In this document: piece by piece, positions 1 through 11,027 of the stretch
Numbering within the stretch: position 1 is the stretch's first letter
Layout of the letters: every line of letters starts with the position of its first letter
From: Trachythela sp. YZ-2020
Lineage: Eukaryota; Cnidaria; Anthozoa; Malacalcyonacea; Clavulariidae
Length of the DNA: 64,000 bases
NCBI GenBank assembly: GCA_016169945.1
Contig: JADLSH010000355.1
Span: 4,335,501 to 4,399,500 of the forward strand
Direction of reading: 5' to 3'
The notes under the pieces: model-generated
Told to the model about the DNA's origin: nothing
The model's input: only the letters and a program-made list of their open reading frames with translations
Databases searched by the model: none
Made by a program: the position numbers and the translations under genes

Positions 1-3000
1 GATCGTTTACTGAAGGAGAACACACAGTGGAATATGTGTACACTCACAAGGGTCCCAGCAATACCTTTGATATAGCATGTGATGTAAAGATCAATATGAA
101 AGGTATGTGTTTAAGGCGTCAGATGCCCTTGCAAGCTCTGGCACCATTAAAATTTGGCTTTTCTTCAATAAATCATTTCGCAATATCGACTACGCATCCA
201 AATGACGCGTTCAACGTCGGGATAAAATTGCAGTTGAATCATAACATGTAGCTGCCTGAGACTTGAGGGAGAAAAACAGTTAGTTTCCGCACGATTGACT
301 CTCCTACAAGAATATATTCTCTTAAGTGTACCTTTCTCCATTTTCCTTTACACGGCAGACAAATATGCTAGTATAAAAGTTAGTAGTAAATGATGTTGGT
401 AGATGGAATAGCCGAACGGAATTATATATACATTTTTGTAGACCTAGCCAGGAGCAGTTGCGAAAAATGCAATTTAGGCCCTCTGGCAGGAATTGCGATA
501 TTCATACATCTGTGGGTACTGGAGTACGTTGAGTCCATAGATATAGGAGGTATAGATTGCTGACTCGAGAACGGCATGCGCCAACATGAAGAATTCAAGA
601 TTGCGTCTGAAACGGGTAAAACGTTAGGCGACTTAGTCAACGTACGTCGCTTTGGGCAACGTTAAAGAAAAGATACATCTTTTAATATGTTTATTGCCCT
701 CCTGGACTTTATAGAAACATCAATTTGACGTGGAAAATATTACAAATTACCTTCGTTTATGCCGATTTTAAGTTCGGCGAAATCACATATTTAAGCCGCC
801 AGCTCGTAATACACAAGTTTTCGCCTTGAATCCCCATTATTTTGTTTAGAAATTATCAAGGAATAACTCTTTCAACTTTCTATTAGACATCATTACTCCA
901 AAGGGCAAAAATATTGCAAAACGTCAATCCGTCAGCTCACTGATACCAAATGTTTGTTATTCCAAAGAAAAACCGTCCACAACACTACTATATTGAATAC
1001 ACTCCACGGTAATGTGGAATTAATGCTGTGGTTATCCAGCAAATGCTCCCATTAAGCTTCGTTCATCGAGTCACTTGAGGCACATGGCTGCCAAATCGGG
1101 AAATTTTGTTTGAATTTTGGCGCATTTGTCAATATAGCGACGTATTACGAGTCAGCAATCTACGACTCCTATATCTATGGTCGTGAGTCATGTCTATCCG
1201 TAATATGTCCCTCATTACTCGTTCCAAGCCGTTGGCCGTGACAACGAGTCTTAAAATGCAAAGCCTTTTTCCTTTGTTTTCTTTTTATCTTTCATATTCA
1301 TTTTAGAATGCGAGTGCCCTGCTCAACAAACCGTTAATGGGGTAATTGGACCTTATGAAACTACAGGTCTAGCGAAATGGGAAATACCAGTACCCACATG
1401 TGAAGCAGATCTAAAGTCTCCAGTCGACGAAGTACCCAAGCCAGAAGGATCGTTTACTGAAGGAGAACACACAGTGAAATATTTGTACACTCACAAGGGT
1501 GCCAGCAATACCTTTGATATAGCATGTGATGTAAAGATCAACATGAAAGGTACGTGTTTAAGGCGTCAGATGCCCTTGCAAGCTCTGGCACCATTAAAAT
1601 TTGGCTTTTCTTCAATAAATCATTTCGCAATATCGAATACGCATCCAAATGACGCGTTCAACGTCGGGATAAAATTGCAGTTTAATCATAACATGTAGCT
1701 GAGACTTGAGGAGAAAAACAGTTAGTTTCCGCACGATTGACTCTCCTACAAGAATATATTCTCTTAAGTGTACCTTTCTCCATTTTCCTTTACACGGCAG
1801 ACAAATATGCTAGTATAAAGTTAGTAGTAAATGGTTGGTAGATGGAATACTCGAACGGAATTATATATACATTTTTGTAGACCTAGCCAGGAGCAGTTGC
1901 GAAAAATGCAACTTAGGCCCTCTGGCAGGAATTGAACCTGCGGCCCTGCGATTCCGGTGCAGCGCTCTAACCAACTGAGCTACAGAGTCCAGTTGCTGAG
2001 CGTCAACCCTCCTGCCAGAGGGCCTGAGTTGCATTTTTTGCAACTGCTCCTGGCTAGGTCTACAAAAATGTATATATAATTCCGTTCGAGTATTCCATCT
2101 ACCGACACCATTTACTATTAATCTTATCGAACGAGATGCCGAGAAAAATCTTGAATTTAGTATAACAGTTATTTAAAGGTAAATAGCAATAAAAATTAAG
2201 TTTGTCCCATTTGTAAGAGACATTCAATATATTGCAAAACCGATACAGATTTTTTTCTGTATTGTTCTGGGTATAAAGAATATTCCACTTGACTTCATAT
2301 CATCAAAAATAATTGTGCATTCCGCCATGTTGGATATGCATATCCGTCTTCGGATATGCGTGACATCACAACAGGGTAAAACTATTTTGTAAATATATTG
2401 AGCAATTCTTGTGTCATTATCATGCTAAATTCTATTATTTTTGTACTTGTCTATATTTAAATTAACCACCAGCTCTGTAGAAGCGCTTTCCTCTGGTATT
2501 TAGGCTATTTTTATCAGTCTTGTAACCTCTATCACTGTTGTGATGTCATTTAATTAGGTCTAAATATAAAACAAGATGGCGGATGACAGGATGTCTTTGG
2601 TCACAAATATCTTAAAAATTAAGAAAGTTACATAGAATATGTAAAAGGTCTTAGTAATTACTCTCAACGTTCTTTTAAATTAGACAAACATAATTTTTGT
2701 TGTCATTTCCCTTTAATGACAGTTCTATTGTGGCTATATGAAAACACAAATGAAAGATTGAACAGTTGAATACTTTGATATATATTGATACTCCCATGCA
2801 GTCTATGCTACATGTTATGATTTAACTGCCAGCGCAAAACGCATCATTTGGATGCACAAACGACACTACGAACAGGCTTATTTAAGTATTCATTTAAACA
2901 GATATTCTGGCACGAATTGAACCTGCGATTCCGGTTCAGCGCTCTGCGAAATGAGCTACAGAGACCAGTTACCAAGAGCTTACCACAAGTTCAGTTCCTG

Positions 3001-4057
3001 GGCCTATTCCAAAGTTCTCGTTAGGTCTAAAATAGTTCCTCGTTAGGTCTAAAATATATCAATACATTTTTCGCTCAAATTTTTATCTACAAAATCCCCT
3101 CAAGAAACAGAAGGATATTACCCAATTTCCAGGTTATTTCTCTATTTGTTTTTGTTTTTTCTATAGCCTGTAAATGCCCTCCTGTTCAGACATTTAAAGA
3201 ACATTTACAACCTGGCGAGAGCCAGGCTTTCGTAGCCTGGGAGAAACCAACTCCTAATTGCCCAATGACGTTGGAGACGTCCGATAGTATTGCTCCAGAG
3301 GCCAGGTTTTCTGTTGGAAAACACACAAGACAGTATACGTACCGTCATGAAAGTGGCTTTAGTATGACATGCGATGTAAATATCGAAGTTGAAGGTATGT
3401 TTGGTTATTTTATCGATACAGATTGTATTTGGAGGATGATTTAATAAAAAATTCGGCGGTTGATTTGTGTAAAGCTACCTGAAGAATACAATAAGAACTT
3501 CGACGTTTCGAGCGAAGGTCCTTTAATTGTGCTTTTATTGTGAATAAGCGATCACGTGATAAAAAATAAACCAATCAGATGGATTTAATCAAAACAAACT
3601 ATAAACAAAATATGGAAATCACATTATTTTGTAATGTGAACTTTGTTTTGTGGTTATAAGATCCATAAATAAGCAGGGGTTAGATTGTGAATAGCCTTTT
3701 GTATTGGATTCTAAATCTCACGCGTAGCCAGTGCAATGCATGTAATGTACAATTTTCATCCAAAGTAAACCGAAATTCAAGTCTTTGTCCTTGGCCTATG
3801 GCCGTTAGCTCCAGACATTCAGACACGAAAAGAAGCAAGTCTGTAAAATGAAAATTGTTTCTTCTTGTCTAGGAGAGTTATGTCGTGGAAAGGCAATCAA
3901 TCCTGATACAGAGGTGTGCTGCTGCGGCGAGGCGTACCATGTTAAACCTGGGCACGAGTGTTGTGGGATGGAATACTATAACAAGATCACACACAAGTGT
4001 TGTGATGAAAAGAAAGCGAATGTCGTGTCTAATGCAGAGAGATGCTCAGCTATGTGA
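1..4057 (+). CDS. Secreted HYR-like / galaxin-type dicysteine protein, 3' part of gene
   Basis: Four exons can be joined: 1-102 (cut by the window edge), 1307-1549, 3167-3394 and 3873-4057. Each has an AG acceptor and GT donor, and all internal borders are phase 1. The first three encode HYR-like modules, with a CxC near the start, a TC or NC in the middle, a GxHT.xYTY stretch and a closing CDV.I.V strand. The last is a 61-residue dicysteine tail with CCC, CC and CC pairs spaced as in galaxin repeats. A possible AATAAA lies at 4333-4338. By comparison with its paralogue at 42334-50156, the missing 5' part should hold a signal peptide and a VWA domain. The family suggests an extracellular matrix or adhesion role, which is inference. 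The first two HYR exons are almost identical, so one is a recent duplicate. Confidence 0.75.
534..1182. mobile_element. Probable TIR element in intron (MITE-like)
   Basis: The ends are inverted copies of CCATAGATATAGGAG, extended by TAGATTGCTGACTCG with small differences. The ~650 bp interior has no coding capacity. I could not find a convincing target duplication, so the superfamily is unknown. Confidence 0.5.
1307..1549 (+). CDS. Duplicated HYR-like exon (copy b)
   Basis: An 81-codon exon with phase 1 at both borders, preceded by a pyrimidine-rich tract and TTTTAG and followed by GTACGT. Its 3' half matches exon 1-102 with very few changes, and the match continues about 375 bp into the following intron. 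The symmetric phase means an extra copy adds one whole module without a frameshift. Confidence 0.8.
1820..2124. mobile_element. 305-bp palindrome with a tRNA-like core
   Basis: A left arm (about 1820-1930) and right arm (about 2010-2124) are inverted copies for ~110 bp, both holding AGGAGCAGTTGC, TAGACCTAGCC and the GGAATACTCGAACGGAAT block. The ~80 bp loop is a tRNA-like sequence on the minus strand. Related arm sequence occurs at 370-490 (left arm only) and 62650-62760 (one arm). The structure resembles a foldback or MITE-type element that carries a tRNA-derived segment. Confidence 0.75.
1917..1991 (-). repeat. tRNA-like sequence (pseudo-tRNA, SINE head)
   Basis: On the minus strand it reads TGTAGCTCAGTTGGTTAGAG (D-arm and box A) and GCAGGTTCAATTCCTGC (T-arm and box B). 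The anticodon loop lacks the U33 expected of a functional tRNA and the acceptor stem is imperfect. I call it a tRNA-derived repeat, not a tRNA gene. Confidence 0.7.
2125..3166. other. Intron sequence between HYR exons
   Basis: No coding capacity seen. It contains the second tRNA-like fragment and, at 2839-2858, a copy of the dispersed motif GCGTCATTTGGATGCGCA found in several places in the window. Confidence 0.6.
2904..2967 (-). repeat. Second tRNA-like fragment
   Basis: Minus-strand remnant of the same tRNA-like unit, with CTGTAGCTCATTTCGCAGAG and CAGGTTCAATTCGTGCC, shortened in the anticodon arm. It is followed by two direct copies of CTCGTTAGGTCTAAAATA, which recall the palindrome arms. 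Confidence 0.55.
3167..3394 (+). CDS. HYR-like exon (diverged copy c)
   Basis: A 76-codon, phase 1-1 exon between TCTATAG and GTATGT. It has the same CxC...W..P.P.C...CDV layout as the other modules but is well diverged, so it is an older member of the array. Confidence 0.8.
3490..3540 (-). repeat. Penelope-type relic motif (GCTCGAAACGTC)
   Basis: The minus strand reads CCTTCGCTCGAAACGTCGAAG, a shortened relative of the hammerhead-like motif at 20607-20634. The CTGACGA half is missing, so only a relic is claimed. Confidence 0.4.
3873..4057 (+). CDS. Terminal galaxin-like dicysteine exon
   Basis: Terminal exon after TGTCTAG, phase 1, ending in TGA. It encodes CCCGEAY, a GHECCG and a THKCC segment. 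The closest relative seen here is the terminal exon at 42334-42506 on the other strand, with CCCGQAH, GYECCG and SHICC. Galaxins are secreted cysteine-pair proteins first described from coral skeleton matrix; calcification is not implied by one module. Confidence 0.75.
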
Positions 4058-5933
4058 TTTAGAATACAGGATTTTAGTTGGCAGATGGTTAAAATATATA
4101 GTTAAAACTTTTTTTCCATGGATACTTTACACCATGTGTGCTTGTGTTGTTTATTAGTATATTATGCAGATATCTATAAGTAGAGCTCTAAAGTAAGGAC
4201 TTTTAAATGAAATCGTCAATTGACAATGTAATGACCATTTGTTATGTATGTACTTAAGGTACACCAAGTTGTGTCTTCATGCGGAAATTGCATGTAACAA
4301 TCACGCAAAAATATATAGTTTTCAAAGTCAAAAATAAACTGAAAAGATATTTTAATTTGTTTCTAGCTTCCATTTTCCTCAAAGAACAAATTTGACATCA
4401 TCTACAATAATTCCATATCTTGGGATTTGTTTTTGTATGCAAAGAAGTAAATATGTTTAAAGCTGTTGTGTTGTGAGCATAAAAATATACAAAATTAGTA
4501 TTACAAAAAACTATAAAGGGCACAAATTAAGTCAAGTAATTTGGCATAAATTATTTATGCATCACACATGATTTCTGGCATGGTACTGTTTTGGTCATTC
4601 TAAGAAATGTATTACATCTTTGTTGGAAAAAAACTCATCTTCTTTGACAAGCTCGGTTACCTGATCGTGTTAGTTAACATGTGATCCCTAATTCATACGG
4701 TCAATTCCAGTCAGTATGCAACATTTCATTTCTGCCAAGAAAAGACTTTTGAGCTTCAGCAAGTTCATTCATGCACTCCCTTCGTGTATTTTGGCAGTAT
4801 ACTACATGCGTTTTTACATGTAACTTAGACGCTTGTTGGTCTTGAGAAGAATCGAAAAGCGAAACTGGCATGGCAAAAACTACGTTTTCTTTTAAGGCCA
4901 TAAATTTGAATAGTTAATAAATAATCATAGTCACTAGAATTTTCCATTAAGCAACTTTTATATTAGCATATCTGTCCGCTGTGTAAAACAAAATATAACT
5001 TGCGTGGCCGGCCCTCGTTGGAGCGAAGAAGAAGAACGAGAAGTGGAGGCCTGCAAGAAAACCCGTCTTTCGTGACTAATATATTACTACATTTCTTCGT
5101 CTTTATTGACATGTTTATGCACAACCGAAACATCCTTTGGGTTCGGGCTTTCCCTATAGTTCAGCTGCATTGTTAATGGTCCATTTTAATTAGCGTTATT
5201 ATAAGGCGTTTAGTCACGAAAGCCGGTTTTCTTGCTTCAACGAGGGCTAAACAAAATGGAGAAAGGCGCACTTAAGAGAATAATATCTAATTTGAAGTGA
5301 GTCAACAGCGAAAACTATTCTTCTAGCAACTTTTTGTATATTCAAATAACATTGTAATCTTATAATCACATTGATTGAACAGTTGAATACTTTGATATGC
5401 ATATTTTAATTCTTCCAGTCTCAGTTACATGTTATTATTCAACCGCAATTTCATCCCGCCGCAGAACGCGTCATTTGGATGCGCAGTCGACACCACAAAC
5501 TGGTCTATTTTCAGAATACCTTCGTCATACGATTTCTGAAAAATTCAAAAAACAAAAGGTATTTTGAAATAGACCTAAATATTGTGAAAAGAGAAAAACG
5601 GAGCATATTTTCTTGTGTGTACTAGAGACTTCTGTTCTAATAATATATAATATATTTTCCTCGAAGTATATAAATGATTCCAGGAACTACTTAGCATATA
5701 TGAATATACGAGATGTGAAAATACATTCTAACAGCGGGAACCCTGCAATTTCTCTTTGTTTTTGAGTTCTGCATGTTATTTGTTGAACGCTTGATTGCAA
5801 AATATACTTTCAAAATTGTTTATCACTCTCATATTTGTCGAGAAAGCGTACTTTTAATTTTGAAAGGCTTTTTCTTCTTTGCTGTACTTTTTCTAGACAA
5901 TAAGCTATCTTCTTCCATATCTTTTCATACGTT
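4058..5933. other. Intergenic region and 5' flank of the first IRG gene
   Basis: Duplicated unit 1 begins near 4455. The same flank recurs before the second gene (13077-14572). At 5664-5672 there is a TATATAAAT stretch that could serve as a TATA box. The dispersed GCGTCATTTGGATGCG motif is at 5465-5484. No ORF here looks coding. Confidence 0.5.
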
Positions 5934-8900
5934 ATGGGCTCATTCAACTCAAGACCACGGTCACAGAATCCAACAGAACAAAGATCGTTTACCGAAGCTA
6001 GACAGTTTGTTGCAGAACATGGCGTGGATGGCATTGGTGAATTCTACAGAAAACAAATTGAAGCATGGAGGGATGTAACACTGAATTTTGTCATAACAGG
6101 AGATAGTGGAAGTGGAAAGTCATCTTTCATTAACGCCATAAGAGGGTAAATATTTAATAAGGTTTCTTTCTTTACGGCAAAACAACACCCTATACTATAG
6201 TCTATAGTCCATACAACGCAAATGGCGTAGCTGTTTCCAGCACACCATATTTCAAAAGCCCAAAACTTAACACGCTATCATAAATTGAATAGGGAGAAGC
6301 CAAATAATAGATTAACTCGTAGTATTAGCAGTAAAATCCACCATACCCATCATGAAAATACAATATTCAGTCAATGAAGTAATCTACTTGCAATATTAAA
6401 TAATTTTGAATACTTGAAATACCTAGAAAATATAATACGAATTCAGTCTAAGGTATTCTAAAGTACCCCAAGGTAGGGTGGAGTAGCCTCAAGTAAGCTA
6501 AGAAAGTCTAAGGTACTTCCAAGGTAAGTTGTTTGTATTCTTGAGTCTCTGTGGCTTGATTTTCTGCATTTTCAGAGACAATTTTTGATATATCCCATCT
6601 AAACGGAGCCAGGTTTTGTTGTGAGAATACCATAACTTTCCTCTAAACTTTCCACCCCTTTTTTCTTATATTTTGGACGAAAGGGACCTTCACTTGGGGG
6701 GGGGAATAGCTTACTGGGGGGGTGCAACATGGGGGCTGGGGGGGACTTTGGCCCCTCCAGTACATTTGTTAAAAAAGGCCCTGAGCTAAGCTAATATTTA
6801 GGCGGTACATTGACATTTAAAATATATTGCATGTTAAAGATTCTGCCATTCTAGTTGTTATTATATTTCCAGGAAAAGACTGAGAAAACTGATTATAATA
6901 TTATAGCTAATATACTACACTTCTCAGGTGCGAAGTTTCGAAAACACAACTGATATAATAAAGCAGGACAAAAACAAAACATTTCGAACGAAAGTCATCG
7001 TAAAGAATTTCGGATAGTTACGAATACAAGCAAAACGATTTTAAAATATTCACAGCCAGGTTTGTGGCAGCCCTAAGACTAAGTAGTTTTTTTTCTATAA
7101 AATTTGAAACAAAACAGACTAAAACAGTCGAAGTTTTCAATTGTCAAATAATATGTTTTATACAAAATATGACAGGTTTCTTTCCTTTAAAAGATAAACA
7201 TTAAACTTTAATTTGTTCTTCTTTCGTATTCTGTGGAGCTTTTTCATTGTTTAAAAAGTTTAAAATCAACTTTGCCTGGTCATTCTTTTAAAAAGCACTA
7301 TTTATTATACTCCTATCAAAGCTTAGTAAACAATAACTTAATAAAATATTAACAATAATCTTTTTCCAGTCTTGATGATGAAGTTGACGGTGCAGCAGAA
7401 GTAGATGTTGTGGCGATGACGTCAGTGCCTACTCCTTACCCTCATCCTTCTAACCCGAATATCATATTCTGGGATGTACCGGGTATCGGAACACCAACAT
7501 ATCCGAATATTAAAGAATACTGCAGGGAAATAAACCTAGAGAAGTACGATGCCTTTCTTGTTTTCGCCCGGATACGATTCACAGATCATGACTTGGAGTT
7601 AGCTACGAAAGCCAAATCCATCAACAAGCCATTCTTTTTTATTCGCGCACATGTGGAGACAGATCTTAGAAACGCTGGAAGAAGCAGAAGGACAACATTC
7701 AATGAAGAACAAACGTTGGAAAAAATTAGAAACGATTGTTATAAAAATTTGAAAGAGTTGTTGACCAGTGAAACCGATATCTACCTCATTGATAATTTTG
7801 TTAAAGATAAATGGGACTTTGAACGTTTGATTGCTGCTATCACTAATGTGTTGCCTGAACGTCGAAGGGAGTGTCTCACACTTTCTTTATCGAACGTAAC
7901 ACGTGACTGCTTGAAAAGAAAAGCCAAAGTGCTTAAAGGTAAGATATACTTTGATAATTATGTACGTATTGACTACTTACGAATATAATTTAATTCTTTA
8001 AGGCAAAATATCAAACCAAGGTCTTTATAGTATTCTGATATGTTATCCCAATGATCGAACGGATGTTCGTGGTTTATAAGTGGATTATCATATTGCACTT
8101 TTGAAGTTGACCATCTATTTTGAAATTTTGATGAACATTTGGTCACGCTTCGTCATTTGTACTTAAAGTAACTAAATACAGAACCGCTGCGAGAAAGACT
8201 ATAGTCACGAGAGAGCAAAGAAATCACAAAGCTGGTTAATTATCAAACAAAACAATGATATTGACATAATTCTATGACTTAAGGCTCTTTTTCACTCATC
8301 GCAAAAACCAACTTGCAAGCTCGCTGCGAGTACTTTTATCCAATCAAAATGCTCCATAGTTAATTTTAATTAGATGCAAGCACTCGCAGCGGGCTTGCGA
8401 GTTGGTTTTGCGATGAGTGGAAAAGAGCCTTAAAGGCTCTTTTCTATGAGATGAGCCTTAAAGGCTCTTTTCCACTCATCGCAAAACCAACTCGCAAGCT
8501 CGCTGCGAGTACTTTCATCCAATCACAATGCTCGACAGTTTATTTTAATTACATGCAAGAACTCGCAGCAAGTTTGCGAGTTGGTTTTGCGATGAGTGGA
8601 AAAGAGCCTTAAGAGTATGACTGCGTGTGTCGCTACAATAATATTTTCACCTTAGATTTTTTTCTGGCATCTATACAAATTATTTTTGAAACTTTTTCTT
8701 GGGGAACCCTCATGAAGTTATCGATTTTGCACACGAGAAACGTTATATGAACGTTGAGGAGTGGGGGTTGGGCGGGAGTTGACGATTACGACGTTTCTCT
8801 GTAAAACATCGTAGAAAAAATCGGTCGTTTTCTGTCGATATTGCATTCATTTGTTTGTATGCTAAACGAAACATTATTGAGCTACCTGTGGATGCTTTTG

Positions 8901-9554
8901 CACGCACTCTTCCTCATGTGCAAAACGGCATGGTTGCTCCCCGAAAGTTGCGTGTGTCTGCGATCATAGGCCTCCCTGTTTTTGAAAGTAGCGTTTCAGT
9001 CACAAAGTTCAACAAATTGTAAAGATTCTACTAAAGTCCGGCGCAATTTAGCTAAAAATCTGCATATTTTTAGTCCAAATGGCAAAAACATAATTTCAAT
9101 TATTTCAAGAAGTTACATATCTCTATAATAAATTATATCTTATTTTACTTTTCCAACTTTAGTCCGAGCAGGTCTCTTGGCTGCTGCAACAGCTCCGTCA
9201 AGCGCAATTCCTGTTCCATTAGTTGGAGCAGCCATGGACATTGCTCTAATTTGGAGTGAAGCCATTGAATACCGTAAGCAGTTTGGCCTCCCTGCAGTGG
9301 ATTCCATCCAATTTGAAAGTTTGAAGGAAGATTACCAGAAAAGAATTAAAAAATATCAATTTCTAAGTGCCACGAAGTTGGCTATCGAGCTAGGATCCGA
9401 AGGTATCGCGGAACTTGGTGCAGAAGAGATTGCTAAATATATTCCGATTGCAGGAACAATCATAGCATGCGTTATATCGGCTCGTTATCTTATTCGTTGT
9501 ATAAACGAACTGGAAGAAGTAGCTTTAAAGATTTGGGATGATGCATCCAGTTAA
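5934..9554 (+). CDS. IRG-like GTPase, copy 1 (390 aa, isoform with exon 3a)
   Basis: Exons 5934-6145, 7370-7938 and 9163-9554 join in phase (2, then 1) to give 390 codons and TAA. The start follows stop-rich flank and gives MGSFNS, a match to the N-myristoylation pattern (Gly2, Ser6). Visible GTPase motifs are the P-loop GDSGSGKS near residues 56-63, a TPYPHP segment after the G2 region, and DVPG of G3 near 106-109. The position expected for G4 (T/N-K-x-D) reads AHVE near 164-167, so guanine recognition may be altered. The C-terminal exon has two hydrophobic helical stretches around a YRKQFGLP segment, as in the IRG helical domain. Vertebrate IRGs act in cell-autonomous immunity; the role here is unknown. 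Confidence 0.85.
6146..7369 (+). other. Intron 1 of IRG copy 1
   Basis: Non-coding. It holds short degenerate tracts of AAGGTA/AAGTA type (6445-6530) and G-rich runs at 6697-6745. The site TTTTTGATATATCCCATC near 6582-6600 is the empty version of the MITE insertion site in unit 2. Confidence 0.6.
8278..8612. mobile_element. Two tandem foldback MITEs with TTAA ends
   Basis: Each ~150 bp copy starts TTAAGGCTCTTTT.CACTCATCG and ends with its reverse complement, so almost the whole element folds on itself. Copies lie at about 8278-8433 and 8453-8612. Unit 2 has one copy at 18028-18181. Flanking TTAA fits a TTAA-targeting (piggyBac- or Kolobok-type) MITE, but the superfamily is not proven. Confidence 0.7.
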
Positions 9555-11027
9555 AGCTTCTAGTACGCATAGATAACGTCATGAACGATTACGTTTATTA
9601 AACTCATTGGGCCTAAATTATATTACTGTGGATATGTAGAGTAATGCATGGAATATAATCTCACGAGAATAATGGAACTTCAGCGGTATATATAAACATA
9701 GTATAGAACTTAAGTATTGAGATTTAAAATTTGGTACAACTTGCAGAAAAGCAATTATTTTACCATCCCCAATCTCTAATCCAAGCAATTAGCGAGGTTT
9801 CCTTCTATTTCAAGGCCATCAAGGGTGCGCGAAACGTTGCATTTAGGGTGTACGGAAGTTATATTGCGTTAGTACTGCGTTAATTAAAGTACTGCGCAAA
9901 TTTAAATATAAGTACGGTGTAGTGGAAGTTCATTGACACGTCAGTATGGACTCGTCTAGTTTGATAGCATACGCAATTACCATTTTGTTATAAGGTTGAA
10001 TATTGTAATTATAACTATAATAATCAATACAATATATTTTGTCATGGAACTGATCATTCATACCTAATATCTTCTAACCAGATACCTATCTTCAAACCTA
10101 TGGTCTGCAAAATCAAATAGTCACTGGAAATAAAAAGAAATTTGGAAACGAAAATGCCCATATCTAAGTTCCATATCAATTTAAATGAGAGAGAATTGAA
10201 CTCATCTTGAACTGAAAAACACTGTAATGCAAAAACAAATTTCCGATGCTGATTAAAGATTGAGATTGTTGTTTTTCAGTTCGGGTCCTTTAACAATTCT
10301 TTCTGACGGTGCCTCCATTAAGCGCATCAGTGCGTATAAGGCCCACATTAACAAACCACACCTACCTACCCCTTGTTGGTAGGTGTGGACTGTGATTTAT
10401 GCAAATTATGCAAAAAAAATTCCAAATAACTGCAATGTATAAAATATACAAATCCTTCATGCACCTTAAAGCTACATTGTACGTTGAAGCTTCTTACTCT
10501 ATATAACATCAACGAAGTTGATAAAATGCTTTAAAATTTTTAATTTTAGTCTAGAACAGGTTCTTATGTAAAGAGGTCTCAATGGAAATTCTTAGCATAA
10601 CAGGCTCTTAAAATCTAATTTCATATAGCGGATTCGTCTAGACGCATAATGCGACTTATGCTCGTGTATACTGAAAGCTCGCCTGTCTAATCCGTCGGAT
10701 TTTTTGTCCCGTCCTTGCACGGAAGAATAATATAGAAGGCCCATAGTGCGCCTAGACTAATAATGTGTCTCAAATATAAAAACGTCGTAGAATTGATATC
10801 TGATTTAACTGCCTATTTTTCAAAGCCTGATAATTTGAAGATCTGTTCTGAAAATATTTGCGAAAAGAAATGAAGAACATTTAAACATTATTGGATGTTG
10901 GGCCAACTAATATATAATCGCGTCTAAATAAATGTGCTTACCACAAAAAATACACCACATATTATATCAATTACCATGAAAAGAACCTACAATATATCTG
11001 TTTCTATTGCATTTTACTATTTTGCAG
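9555..11027 (+). other. Region between exons 3a and 3b, unit 1
   Basis: No coding sequence seen. A short strong hairpin, CACACCTACC...GGTAGGTGTG, lies at 10360-10390 and is conserved in unit 2 (19915-19950). The stretch 10630-10760 holds the palindromic GTCTAGAC and an ATAATGCGACTTATG stretch. Confidence 0.5.

Larger units (their letters stand above)
1..1925. repeat. Tandem duplication of a HYR exon and intron segment
   Basis: Sequence 1 to about 480 recurs at 1449 to about 1925 with only scattered changes and 1-13 bp indels (offset 1448 bp). It covers the 3' half of the HYR exon, the donor site and the intron up to the tRNA-cored palindrome. In the first copy the palindrome is cut after its left arm. 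Confidence 0.9.

Noticed and set aside
1917..1991. Functional tRNA gene on the minus strand
   Set aside because: The anticodon loop lacks U33, the acceptor stem is imperfect, and the unit lies inside a repeat family.
5585..5598. Interferon-response-like site GAAAAGAGAAAAAC upstream of the IRG start
   Set aside because: Spacing between GAAA blocks differs from the GAAANNGAAA consensus, and AT-rich DNA gives such matches often.
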